From NCBI GenBank assembly GCA_033239125.1, contig BSWB01000005.1:103663994-103727993 (forward strand): a stretch of 64,000 bases of DNA, given 5' to 3'. The position numbers and the translations under genes are program-made. The notes under the pieces were generated by a model, which saw nothing but the letters and a program-made list of their open reading frames with translations, had not been told where the DNA came from and searched no databases. Shown in pieces: positions 44,485 through 54,852 of the stretch. The first letter of the stretch is position 1. Each line of letters begins with the position of its first letter. Origin of the DNA: Fagopyrum homotropicum (taxonomy: Eukaryota; Streptophyta; Magnoliopsida; Caryophyllales; Polygonaceae).

Positions 44485-45437
44485 TCAAGAGCGTTAAAGG
44501 AAAAAGAGTCTATGTCATCTAAAAGTCCTATCATGAAAGAATCTATCACTAGGTCAAGATCAAGATCCATCCAAGAAAAGGTTTCTAGCTTATTGGTATC
44601 ATGTGCGTCTAAGGAGACTTTATTTGTGTCTAAATCTTCTTTAGTCACATTGATATCTATTATGGTCGAGCCATACATGAGTGAAGATGATGAAGGAAGC
44701 ATGACAGAGCTAGTTGAGATCTCGCCCCTACCTAACCGAGAATCTCGAGCATCTAGTCGAGATTACTATCTATTAGTTAGTTATTTTTATACCTTTAAGG
44801 CTCTAAACATCCTAATGTTTTTTTTCTATCCTTTTTTGTAGGGTTATTTTTATTCCTTTAATTCTTAGGAGATCTCGGCTATATAAACACCTAGCAGGCC
44901 GAGAATTTCAGTAGTTGATTTGATATTGATTTCCACATATATTGTGAGATACTCGTTGCTTCGTTTATGAAGTTTGAATTTTATTCATTCCAATTCAATC
45001 AAAAAGAGTCTTTGATTAAATAGTTGTGAGTCCTTACTAGGTTGTTCTTGTGTGTGTTAATCTCTTTAGAGGTTGGTGCTACTAGTTAAACTAGTCCCTT
45101 CTTGTGTTTGTCTCAATTGGAAGACTTGTGTAAGGTTGAAGAAGGAAGGGTTAAGGTAATTCTTTGTTGAGGGTTTTGATCCAATTGGTTAAGGTTCTTT
45201 GTAAGTTTATATCTTGGTTCTATCTTCCTATATTTTGCATTAAATTCATTCCATAATCATCTTCTTAATCTTACCATTCAATTTCATACAACTCATGTTA
45301 TTTTCTCTTTGAGTTTCGTAAATCTCGGCCCTTACCATTAATGATCTTGCCCGAGATTCTAGCCGGAAATATCAAAGGACGAAGCTTTTTGTGGACTTCA
45401 ATTTAGATAGAGAAACTACAGCCTCAACCCCGCACCA
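44430..45437 (+). repeat. 3' LTR of B'
   Basis: 1008 bp, TGATGAGGG to CCCCGCACCA, directly after the purine tract AAGAAGGGGTATT. It is collinear with the B 5' LTR, including the pol C-terminal codons in its first 300 bases. TATATAAAC is at 44880-44888. ATCTCG/CGAGAT motifs lie at 44717-44766, 44869-44910 and 45320-45360. Confidence 0.75.
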
Positions 45438-47731
45438 TCCAATGCTTTGAATTAGATCATTTACTATGATATGTGTGATTTTGATATGGTTTGAGTGCTT
45501 GATCTTGGAGCATTTAAGATGAAGGTATTTTAATCCGATTGAGATATGTTAATTTATCTTACTTGAAGAACAGTAAGGTTCAGGTGTTAACGAGAAAATG
45601 ATGATGAGATAAAGAAACAAAGCAACAAACATACTGAAATGAAGGAAATGTGAATGATGGTAGGAATAAATTTCTTGTTGGAATCACATTTAAAATGACT
45701 TTCTTGACTTTTAGATTCTGCTAAATAAAACACGAATTTTGACTAAGAGAGATCTTTCACGGTTTAGATTCGGCTAAAAAACACAATCGATACCCATATG
45801 AAATTTCAGGGTACATCAAGTTATCATCAAAATTTTGTATTTCATGGTTACTTTTATATGCTTGTTTATGTTGTTGTCTTTGACTTGTAGATTGTTGGTT
45901 TGTATTGCAATAACACCGTTGTGTTGTCTTCAATCACCTAGGCACCCAACTTCTGATGACACATTTTTATGTGATTCCAGTTGAATTGTTTTTCTTGGTT
46001 TTGAATGCATTTGATCTTGAGTGATGTCCAACAAGGTTAGTCTATGTTATGTTAGGTTTGAGAGTTAAAAGGCAAATTTCATATTTATTTTTGACACTTT
46101 GTTTTGGCCTGTTTTTGAGTTTATCCTTGATCACGTTTACATCCCATCGGTTCTCTTTCCTTTTTTTGTACTTTGAACATGAGTTTTCAAAAAGTGAAAT
46201 GATTTGAATTTTTGTTTGCAAATTTTTTACCAAACATTGTCAATTTGGTCAAATTTTTTTCTTTGGGTTTCTATATAATAAATTGGTCAAAATTAAATTG
46301 GATATTAATGTGCCATCTTCAAACTAGATTTTGGTATCCTTAGGTATTTCGAATTTCATCAAGTTTTAGGACCTAGACGATTTTATTAGGTTTAGAACTA
46401 GATTTGTATGTATTACGGGTGTTGTGGCATATTTCACTTTCTTGCATTTATTCTACCACCATTCACATTTCCTTCATTTTGGTATTTTTGATGCCCTATT
46501 TCTTTCGGTTGTTATCATTTTCTCGATAGACCGTTTTCTCTTTTTCGTATAACATGTTTCGTTATTTAAAACAACAACTATATATTCAATGCTTGCTTGA
46601 TTAATTATTTTGTAACCGTTATAGTAGATTTTTCGTATTACATATGCATTCACATTTATTATGGAGCCTTTTATATTTTGTATTACTTTAGATAAAACCG
46701 TTTTAGGTAATTTCTTATACCGAAAATATTCTTGCAATTTTTTCATGCTTCTCTATGTCTTCGAACTTTGTACGGTACCCCCAAATTAAAAAATCGAGCA
46801 GTAAAATATCTTTTTGTTATTACCTTCAATGTAGGAAAGATGTTTTGAACCAAGGACAAAAAACTTGGTTTTTTTTTGTGTTTGTCTGATCTATTGAATA
46901 GGATCTTCATTTTCATTTACAAGGGAATATTAAGCCTCATCAATACTCGTATTTTCTATGAAAATATGTCCTAATTGTGATAAGGTCTGGAATACAAAGA
47001 TTGACACCGAACTTGACATAGATAAGTAGCTAAGGAAGACATTCAAAATCTTACAAAAGAAGTAATGAAATGATGTTGCCAGTTTAAGAAGAACGGTCCC
47101 AAACATTCACATTAATGCAGATTTTTATTGGATAAAAAAAGCCCAAACTCGAATGCAATTAAGAATCATATTAATGTCCAAATTTATTTAATCCCCGTAC
47201 CTACTAGGATGCATACAAAAGCCTACTAGACTTACTTGGTATCCAAGACTTGTAGATTACTTAATCTAGTTGCATTTCTAAATTTTAATTATTCTATCTT
47301 TTATTTCTTTTTGTTATTATTTTTAAAGCAGATATGACCGCCAAAATACTTAGACGTAGAGGTCATTGTCCTTTATTTTAATTAGCTTGGAATTAATGCT
47401 TATCAATCATCCAACACATAAATAAAGTCAATATCTTGTTCTTGTTTTATTTTTCTTGAGCCATGACAATCAAAACCATCGAAATGTGTTTTCTACTCAC
47501 CGTTCTTCACTAAATTTGATCCTTGATTCAATCATTATATGTTGTCTTCGGTAATAAGTCCATCTTCCATTTCTGATTTATTTTAACAATGTTTGTAAAT
47601 GTAGATACAAAGAGGCTCTGGAAACCCTAATTACTTCCGGCCATATGAGAAGGAAAGGCTAAGATTTCGAGGTTGATATAATCATCTAACACATGAATAA
47701 ATTCAACATACTGCACATGTTTGTTATTCTA
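45438..47731. other. Unassigned AT-rich segment
   Basis: No recognisable retrotransposon domain, LTR edge or gene. Small ORFs at 46042-46233 and 46474-46746 (minus) look accidental. It holds an inverted repeat (45591-45671 and 46446-46525) and a weak direct repeat (about 47402 and 47673, CATCYAACACATRAATAAA). It may be low-copy host intergenic DNA or a decayed DNA transposon. Confidence 0.4.
45591..46525. repeat. Inverted repeat pair of about 80 bp
   Basis: Arm 45591-45671 (starts CGAGAAAATGAT) and arm 46446-46525 (ends ATCATTTTCTCG) are reverse complements with a few mismatches. The best core is GAAGGAAATGTGAATG. Total span 935 bp. No target duplication found. Confidence 0.6.
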
Positions 47732-48684
47732 TGTAACACCCCAAATGGAACACGGGATGCCACGGGCTAGGACCTCACAATGGGTCTAACCCTTAGCTTG
47801 ACAATAATTTCACCGGATCTTGCAACAAGACACAAATAAATGAAAACTCCAAAAGTAGAGAAAGTACCAAAATGTTTCATATATGCAAAAGCAACAGACT
47901 CTCAGCCGAGTTCTACAACAATAACTGAAAAGCAACGAGAATAATATAACCCATATCCCGTCCTATAATGTACGGGACCCCCTAGTTGACCACTCTGACC
48001 GGATCACTCGGAAGCATCCCTAACCTTTAAGACATCTACACTATGGATAAACCGTTAACTAACATTTTATGAACCAGAATAACTATAACAACACAAACAC
48101 ACGTCAAGAAGTAAAACACACAAACATGCTTTCACACAACTCCAGTTATTATCTTTCATTATGTTATATGCTTTACTAATTCAACTTCTTTTCTGACATG
48201 AGAATCTCCCAAACTCGCCTCTGTCCCCATATACCAACGAGAATGGATCCGATGCATCTCACTGTTTACTTGCCTAGATTACTCGCAGAGAACCTCCCGG
48301 TCTCCGGTAGAACTGATATAGTTGTCACCGCCCAGTTATTGTATACTTGGGCTAATCAACACAAAAGGGTCGTCCTAGCATGTTCTTTAACATTTAACAT
48401 CTACCACACACCACTATCGTAGCTATGCAAACACATAGAAGGCAGCTAAGTAATTACAAGGCACTTACCTGTATCAATAATAATCCCAACTCACTAACAC
48501 GTTCAACTTACCACAAGAAAGAACTCTATGCCTGCTCTTATAAGGCATTCCAAATCAGCAATTAACCAACATGCTAGAATTCATCAACTTCTAGTCTCAT
48601 TTACAAGGTCATACCATAACATGCCAGAAGATTCCTACTTCTAGTCACAATGATCTCTAAAGATCATACAACACATGCTAAGAT

Positions 48685-48740
<56 letters not shown>

Positions 48741-49579
48741 ATCTTAGTCTCAAGATCCTCATTAGATCAATATCCGTACAACAAGTTCCGAAGCTCTTAA
48801 TCCACATTCAAACGCCTAGGAATCCACAAGCCACTAACTGGCATTCACACTAGTTACTCTAGGATCTAGCCTAGCATGATACTACTACTAGGCTAACGAC
48901 AACAAGGAAGGAAACAACATACCAAGAAAGATTGTATTCACTGGAGATAAGGCCCGACCGCGGGTAAGGAAGGCGCGGGAGCGGTGACAGGCTTCAGGAT
49001 GCCGCGACCATTGTGACACTAAGGCGCGGGGGGGGGGGAGCTTAGGGAAGGCGCGGGTGCAGGCACATGCGCGGGTGCGTAATTGCTCCAGGGACGAATG
49101 TCAAAGGTTCTTCGACGAACAACAACTCTTGCTAGGCTAGGTCTGCACTCCTTTGTGTTTCCACACAGAACAACAAACACCACCAAGACATAGATTCTCG
49201 TAAAAACAATGGACACAAGGCAATACAGAGAATTAAGAATCAATCTTGATTCTTTTCCAAGAAGAAGGAACACAAAATAAGAACGAAGAGGGAGAAGAGA
49301 AGACTTACCGTCTGATCCAAAGACTTGCCACCAGATCCGCAGTCTCTACCCCACATGTAGAAGGTTGTAACTCACACACTAAACAAAAAAGGTAAGAATG
49401 AAAGACGGTTACAAAAAGATCGCACGTGATCTACTGAAAAACCGCACCCGCGGCAAGACCTTGCCACGACCGTGGGCTCCTGGGGCCGCATGTGCGGATA
49501 ATTTCTTTCAGCACCACTATTGTGGTTCCGAAAGAAGTCTCGAAGGATGATAATCGGAACAAAATTTCCGGTTATTACA
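47732..49579 (-). repeat. 3' LTR of E
   Basis: 1848 bp. The minus strand starts TGTAATAACC at 49579 and ends GGGTGTTACA at 47732. It contains a (AT)26 run and CG-rich stretches with CCGCGG/CGCGGGT motifs (48955-49080 and 49440-49500). No gene. Confidence 0.8.
48678..48747. repeat. (AT)26 microsatellite with complementary flanks
   Basis: (AT)26 at 48687-48738 is flanked by CTAAGATGG (48678-48686) and CCATCTTAG (48739-48747), so the whole 70 bases can fold into one hairpin. Confidence 0.9.
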
Positions 49580-49899
49580 TCAGATGCCCCTAGAAACAAG
49601 TTTTATCCCGAAACTTAGACAACGTTGGTCCTCTCGGTCTCACATGCCGAGGTATGCACACTATAAGTCGTGAAGGCATCATCCTTCTTAGCTAATCACA
49701 TGACCTACTCATGCTAACAGATCAAGATCTAACAGATCATATATCACATTCCCTTACGGGACACATCACATGTAAGAAGGTATGCACAAAAACTCAACAA
49801 GGAAGGAACAGGAACTCACCAGTCGGTCATATAGGGGCATCTAGCTCAGCATAGAACTTTGGATAGTTCCTTTGGATACTATCCTCTAGCTCCTTGGTA

Positions 49900-51216
49900 G
49901 AATCGTCATCCCCTCGTCTTGACCACTATACTCTCATCATATTTATGTCCTTTGACCGCAAGCATCTCGTACCACGCTCTAGGACAATTACCAGATGCTC
50001 TATAGACGTGTGGTCCGACTCCCCCACCAAGTCATCATGACTGACTATGTGACTCGGGTCTAGTATGTACTCCCGTAGCTAGGGCACATGGAAGACCGGG
50101 ATACCCTCTAATCTCAGTTGTAACACAAGTATGTACGCCACCTCTCCAACTCGCTCAAGTATCTTGAAAGGTCTAACATATCAGGGACTCATCTTCCCTT
50201 TAATGCCGAAACGTCTAACGCCTCGCGTCGGTGATACTCTCAACCATACATGTGCTCCCACTCACAACTCTAGAGGTCTATGCCTCTTATCAGCATATGA
50301 CTTCTGGCAACACTGTGCGGCTAGCATCCGCTCTCGGATCATCGTCTTTCAGGCCATATCATCATGTACTTGCTCGGGAGCTACTTTGCTAGCACTACCT
50401 GGCTCGTCCCAACATAGTGGTGTGCGACATCTCCGCCCATACAACGCCTCATAAGGAGCCATCCTAATTGACGCATGCGAGTTGTTGTTATACGAAAACC
50501 AACCAACAAGAAGTGATTTGGCCACACCTGCCCCCAATCTAGCACACATGATGTTAACTTGTCCTCTAGGGTCTGTATAGTCCTCTAAGACTGACCATCT
50601 GTCCGAGGATGATAAGCGGTCGTGAAATGGAGGCTCGTACCTAAGGCGGTGTACACCTAATGCTAGAACCACGAAGTAAACCGTCCATCTCTATCTGAGA
50701 AGATGGTCCTCGGTACTCCATGGAGCCTCACTCTGTGCATAGTAAATTCCTCAGCTAAATCGACTCACCGGCCATGTTTCCTTAATAGGAATGAAATGTG
50801 CAGTCTTCGTTAGTCGATCTACCACGACCCAGATGACATCAAAACTCCTACTCGGTCTCAAACCGGTGACAAAGTCCATTGAAATGTCTTCCCACTTCCA
50901 CTGGGTTACGTATCTCTCCACATCGGGCTTAAGCCCTCCCTACCAAAAAGAAAATCTAATGTCTAGATACATCTTACTCGCACCTGGGTGTACCGAGTAC
51001 GGTGTAGTGTGAGACTCCTGTAAGATCCGTTGTCTCAACTCTCTGTCTAACAGCACACGCACACTCATGACGTCTCAACACTCCGTCAGCACCGACGGTA
51101 AACTGTGGTGCCTCTCCTCGACACATCCAGTCTCGGATCTGCGTCAAATCCGGGCAACTCTCCTGCCTTTGTCGGATCTCTTCCAACAGATCAGGTCTCT
51201 CTGCAATTGAGGCCGA
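49900..51216 (-). pseudogene. Integrase remnants of E
   Basis: Readable pieces are the segment before the zinc domain (51228-50974: RPDLLEEIRQRQESCPDL, FTVGADGVLRR, close to E2 5770-5850). Shifted-frame pieces of the catalytic core follow at 50900-50550. The post-core phrase SHASIRMAPYEALYGRRCRT is at about 50490-50425. Many frameshifts. RT is not present. Confidence 0.7.
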
Positions 51217-51457
51217 GCCGTTTTTCATTCAAAAACCTGTATGTATGCATGTAATGACAAGTAAGCATATAAAGCCAAGTAAGACAATAATATCCAATAG
51301 AGTCATGCAAGAGTAGAACATAAGGTCAAGTAAGTACATCCAAATACCCCATACGTGGGACACATTGTCCCAATGGGTCAAATATAAGTCTAAGAACAGG
51401 ATACTCACCGGACCTCGCTGAACTGCATAATAAATATAAAGAAAATCCGTGAAGCTC
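51217..51457 (-). other. D 3' untranslated remnant with hairpin/purine box
   Basis: GGGACA-CAT-TGTCCC (51357-51371) and the minus-strand ACGTATGGGGTATTTGG (51340-51356) match the box in C (28428-28457). The conserved island found downstream in C is lost at the junction with E. Confidence 0.7.
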
Positions 51458-52804
51458 TCAGTCATCGTCAGTTGACGGTGGTGGATGTAGAATGTAAGGA
51501 TGCTGGGACGGGTCAAATGAGTAGCCCATCATCTGCTGGAACTGGATCTCCATCATACGGCGTTGTTAATGATGGCTCTCCCCTATTTTATGCATCCATC
51601 CATCAGTGTGACTGCGCTCATCAGCAAAGCGCTGGGACATGTCTACCGTCATGGCCGCATAAGAGTCAATCATCTGCTCAATCAACTCATCAATCCGTCG
51701 GTGGGCCTCGGGATCTCTACGTCTGCGGGATCTGCACTGGGGTGATTGTGGCGGTGCTGCTCTCCTCCTCCGTTGCCTCGGGATCTCTACGTCTGCGGGA
51801 TCTGCACTGGAACACTAGGGCTACTAGTATCAGTACCGGTCTCCATGGCAGCTCCTCCCTCATCATCATCAACAACGTCTTTGGCATCCTACATGTAGGA
51901 AAACCATGCAGCAGACCAATACTGACAGTCAATGATAAAGAATTGAGATGACCACATAAATCCCTGTGGTGCAGTCGTCTCCCACGGCATGGCAATGTAT
52001 GGCGTGTCAAGGCCACGAGGAACGAGAATACATCTCGTGCTCATCTCCTGCAGTCCCAGCGGCTTCGCAGCCGCAACCAGTGTACAACTAGAAAGATCAA
52101 AACCCATAGCAGTAGCAATGGTGGTCACCAACCCACCACAACAGATATTTCCTCTAGACTTGCCTTTTATCCTATGCAACTCCTCAACTAGCATACCAAC
52201 AAAATCAGGAACTCCTCCCGTGACCATACAAAATTGACTCAGCAACTCCCCCTGTTGGACCTTCTGGGGCGTCTCAGTACGCGCCAAAAGTGTCTCACTA
52301 AAAATCCTGTGAGCAAGGCAGAAAGCAAGATGAAATATGATACGCTCCCGGGAATCTCCGGGTCTCCACCTGTCATTGTGGTCAGTCACATGGGCTATCT
52401 CGCCCCAGAAATCTTGAGCTACAACTCTGAAATGATCCATGGGCACCACATAATTCCGGTTCAATAACCGGTACTTGATTCCATTGCGCTTCGACACGTA
52501 TGTAAATGAGCTGATAAACTCCATCGTCGGCTCCAGAAAAATCGGCGCTCTAACATCCATGAACACATCCATCCCTACCATGGAGATCATCTTCCTCAAG
52601 TCCTCCGCCACATGGAGGCACTCGAAGGCAGAAATATCCAAAAATGTGGGGCAACGATCGGACGCCCACAAATGCGATCATAGTCTTTTGGTGACGCTCA
52701 TGGATCACCGGAATAACATATTGTGAAGCAAAGGAAGGGGAAGATTGATGAGAACTGCTAGGACTGTCCCTCAAGGCAAATTGTCGATCAGATTTGTTGC
52801 TCAT
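51458..52804 (-). pseudogene. Athila-type ORF after pol (env-like position) of D
   Basis: The start is MSNKSDRQFALRDSPSSS at 52804. A frameshift near 52670 leads into a 260-codon open core (52671-51889) with FLDISAFECLHVAEDLRKMI, ARTETPQKVQQGEL, KSRGNICCGGLVTTIA, CTLVAAAKPLGLQ and PYIAMPW. The tail is frameshifted by a 36-base direct repeat and ends with the TGA at 51460-51458. It is clearly homologous to C (26953-28338) and A. No membrane segment seen. Confidence 0.7.
51705..51810. repeat. 36-bp direct repeat, period 70, in the D ORF tail
   Basis: 51705-51740 and 51775-51810 are identical. A 70-base period is not a multiple of three, so the duplication shifts the frame. Confidence 0.85.
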
Positions 52805-53547
52805 AGTTTTTGACAAGGTCACCTCGGTTGCCTCAAGAACACCTCGGCCGAGACAAAGTCGACTGGACCGAGGCGAATAGTTGTTCGATCGCAAATCTCA
52901 AATCTGTAAGTTATTTTCCCCCAAATTACTACCAAAGGCTTCCTAATGGGTACTTATATATTTATCAACAACAAACAGTAGCAACCAAAGCCAGATCTTT
53001 GCAGAATCGACAAAAGAAGAACGAGTTAGGGTTTTGGAACGAAGTACCCAGATTCTGCAGATTTGGAGCGTTCTTCTTGCTGTTTGATGCTTGGAAACTG
53101 ATCATCTTGCTTCCTCCGGTGTAAACGAGCCAAGGATCGTGGAAAACGGGCAAAAATTGAGAACTTGAGAGTTAGGGTTGCCGTGGTCGAGGTCTTCGCT
53201 TGGGAGGGAAAAGGTGAAGAGAGAGAAACCATCTAGCCATTTATACCCCTCGCTGATTTTGATTTCACCTCGGTCGAGGTGGTCCCGACCGGACCGAGGT
53301 GTCTGATTGGTTATCAGACCTAGTCGCCTCGGTTGACTAAGAACACTTCGGTCGAGGTGATGTGACAGCAACCGAGATGTATCTCAGTCAAGCTCCGACT
53401 TCTCAATTTCTCGAACTTCTGTCCTTCCAGTGTAGCTCCTGAGCTTTAATCCTTCCTTAGAAAGTACCCGGTTCCTGTCTAGAGGATGTAAAAACAAAGT
53501 GAAGCAAACTATCTAAATCTAAGCTACAAAAGGGAAAAGAAAGTAAT

Positions 53548-53598
53548 ACCTTGGGTTGCCTCCCAAGAAGCGCTTGGTTTAAGGTCGCTAGTTGGACC
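53548..53598 (-). other. Conserved post-pol stem-loop box (D)
   Basis: The minus strand has the outer ACCTT/AAGGT arms and the inner CCAAG-CGCTT-CTTGG hairpin, both intact; the best preserved copy of the four. Confidence 0.65.
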
Positions 53599-53654
53599 GT
53601 ACATCATCCTCAAACAAGGTATAGTGGTGCAATCTCCTCAGCCGGGACTTCCAG

Positions 53655-54840
53655 TCGCTACTTCTTCAGCCTATGACTGTTGACCTTAAAGCTTCCGCTT
53701 GTTTTACCCCTAATCTCAACTGTACCATAGGGAAAAACAGTTTTCACAACGTAAGGTCCTGTCCATCTAGATTTCAACTTACCTGGAAAGAGGCGAAGGT
53801 GGGAATTGAAGAGTAGAACAAGATCTCCTCCTTTGAGCTCCTTAGGAATGGTATGCTTGTCATGCCATTTCTTCGTTCTTTCCTTGTAGATCTTGGCATT
53901 CTCATAGGCGTTTAAGCGCAACTCCTCCAGCTCATTGATGTCTAATAGTCTCTTCTCTCCGGCTTCCTTGATGTCGATATTCAACTACTTGATTGCCCAA
54001 TATGGCTTGTGCTCTAGCTCAACGGGTAGATGACAAGACTTCCCATATACCAAATTGTAAGGGGTCGTACCAATGGTAGTCTTGAATGTGGTCCTATAAG
54101 CCCAAAGAGCATCGTCCAACTTCATGGACCAATCCTTCCTTATCCTAGAGACGGTCTTTTCCAAAATTGCCTTGATTTCTCTAGTCGAGATCTCAACCTG
54201 CCCACTAGTTTGAGGGTGATAAGGGGTTGCTACCTTGTTGGTTTCCCCATACTTCGATAGAAGTGCTTTGAACTTCCGGTTGATGAAATGTGTCCCTCCA
54301 TCGCTGATGATGATGTGTGGTGTCCCAAAACATAGAAAGATAGTCTGATTAAAGAACTTCACAACCACCATGACATCATTAGTAGGTGAGGCATGCATCA
54401 CAACCTCCTGAATATTGTTTAGCGGCATCTCGTTCCTTATAGACAAGTTCCCTATTCTTTGGCATGCATCACAAGAAACAACAAACGTTTGTACATCCTT
54501 AAATAATGTAGGCCAAAAGAAACCAAAATGTAATACCTTAGTGCACGTTTTATGAGCGCTAGCATGTCCTCCACCGTGAAGCGAGTGGCAATGCCGTATG
54601 ACACTAACAACTTCATCCTCCAGAATGCATCATCGAAGCATCCCATCCGGACCTCTCTTGAACAATAGAGGTTCATTCTAGTAGTAATGGCGTACATCCT
54701 TGAAGAGCTTCTTCCTTTGAGCGTACGTCAATCCGGGCGGTATTTCCTGACAAACAAGGTAATTGACATTATCAGCATACTAAGGCTATTTACCATCAGA
54801 AACTTGGCGAAGCCAGTGCTCCACCAACTGTAAGTGACTC
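53655..54840 (-). pseudogene. Integrase of D
   Basis: It starts after the pol deletion with PPGLTYAQRKKLFKDV, then EPLLFKRGPDG-like codons with a stop, and the zinc domain in pieces. The core 54446-53985 has FGTPHIIISDGGTHFINRKF (second Asp), HPQTSGQVEISTREIK (Glu), LWAYRTTFKTTIGTTPYNLVYGK. A single stop separates it from the C-terminal domain 53984-53658 (LLFNSHLRLFPGKLKSRWTGPYVV, ending in HRLKK). Close to G integrase. Confidence 0.8.
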
Positions 54841-54852
54841 TCAGAAAACGAA

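Larger units (their letters stand above)
38606..45437 (+). mobile_element. B': second copy of the B family, 5' truncated
   Basis: It begins inside the linker before the protease, without LTR, primer site or gag, fused to B integrase near GAGCATGAT (38603-38612). It runs through protease, RT, RNase H and integrase (split by insertion I at 41476-43716) to a 3' LTR (44430-45437). The base after the LTR starts TCCAA, which does not match the bases before B (CATTT), so B and B' are two insertions joined by recombination or deletion, not one element. Confidence 0.7.
47732..51216 (-). mobile_element. E: 3' half of a Tekay/Del-like element
   Basis: On the minus strand this reads integrase remnants (51216 to about 49900), short 3' untranslated region, PPT and an LTR (49579-47732). 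The LTR end matches the truncated E2 LTR (1920-2018). The 5' half is missing: E is joined at about 51216 to the truncated 3' end of D. Confidence 0.8.

Noticed and set aside
9928..45437. B plus B' read as one element with both LTRs
   Set aside because: The domain order repeats (integrase then protease again), the flanking 5-bp sequences differ and the LTRs are clearly diverged.
46042..46746. Small minus-strand ORFs in the unassigned segment
   Set aside because: AT-rich, Lys/Ile/Asn-biased, no domain or neighbours; expected by chance.
49028..49038. G11 run in the E LTR as a functional quadruplex
   Set aside because: A single G run in GC-rich LTR sequence; could be slippage or a sequencing error, and no other evidence supports a role.
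51705..51810. 36-bp direct repeat in the D ORF as a domain repeat
   Set aside because: The period (70) breaks the frame and A and C lack it, so it is a local duplication in a dead copy.
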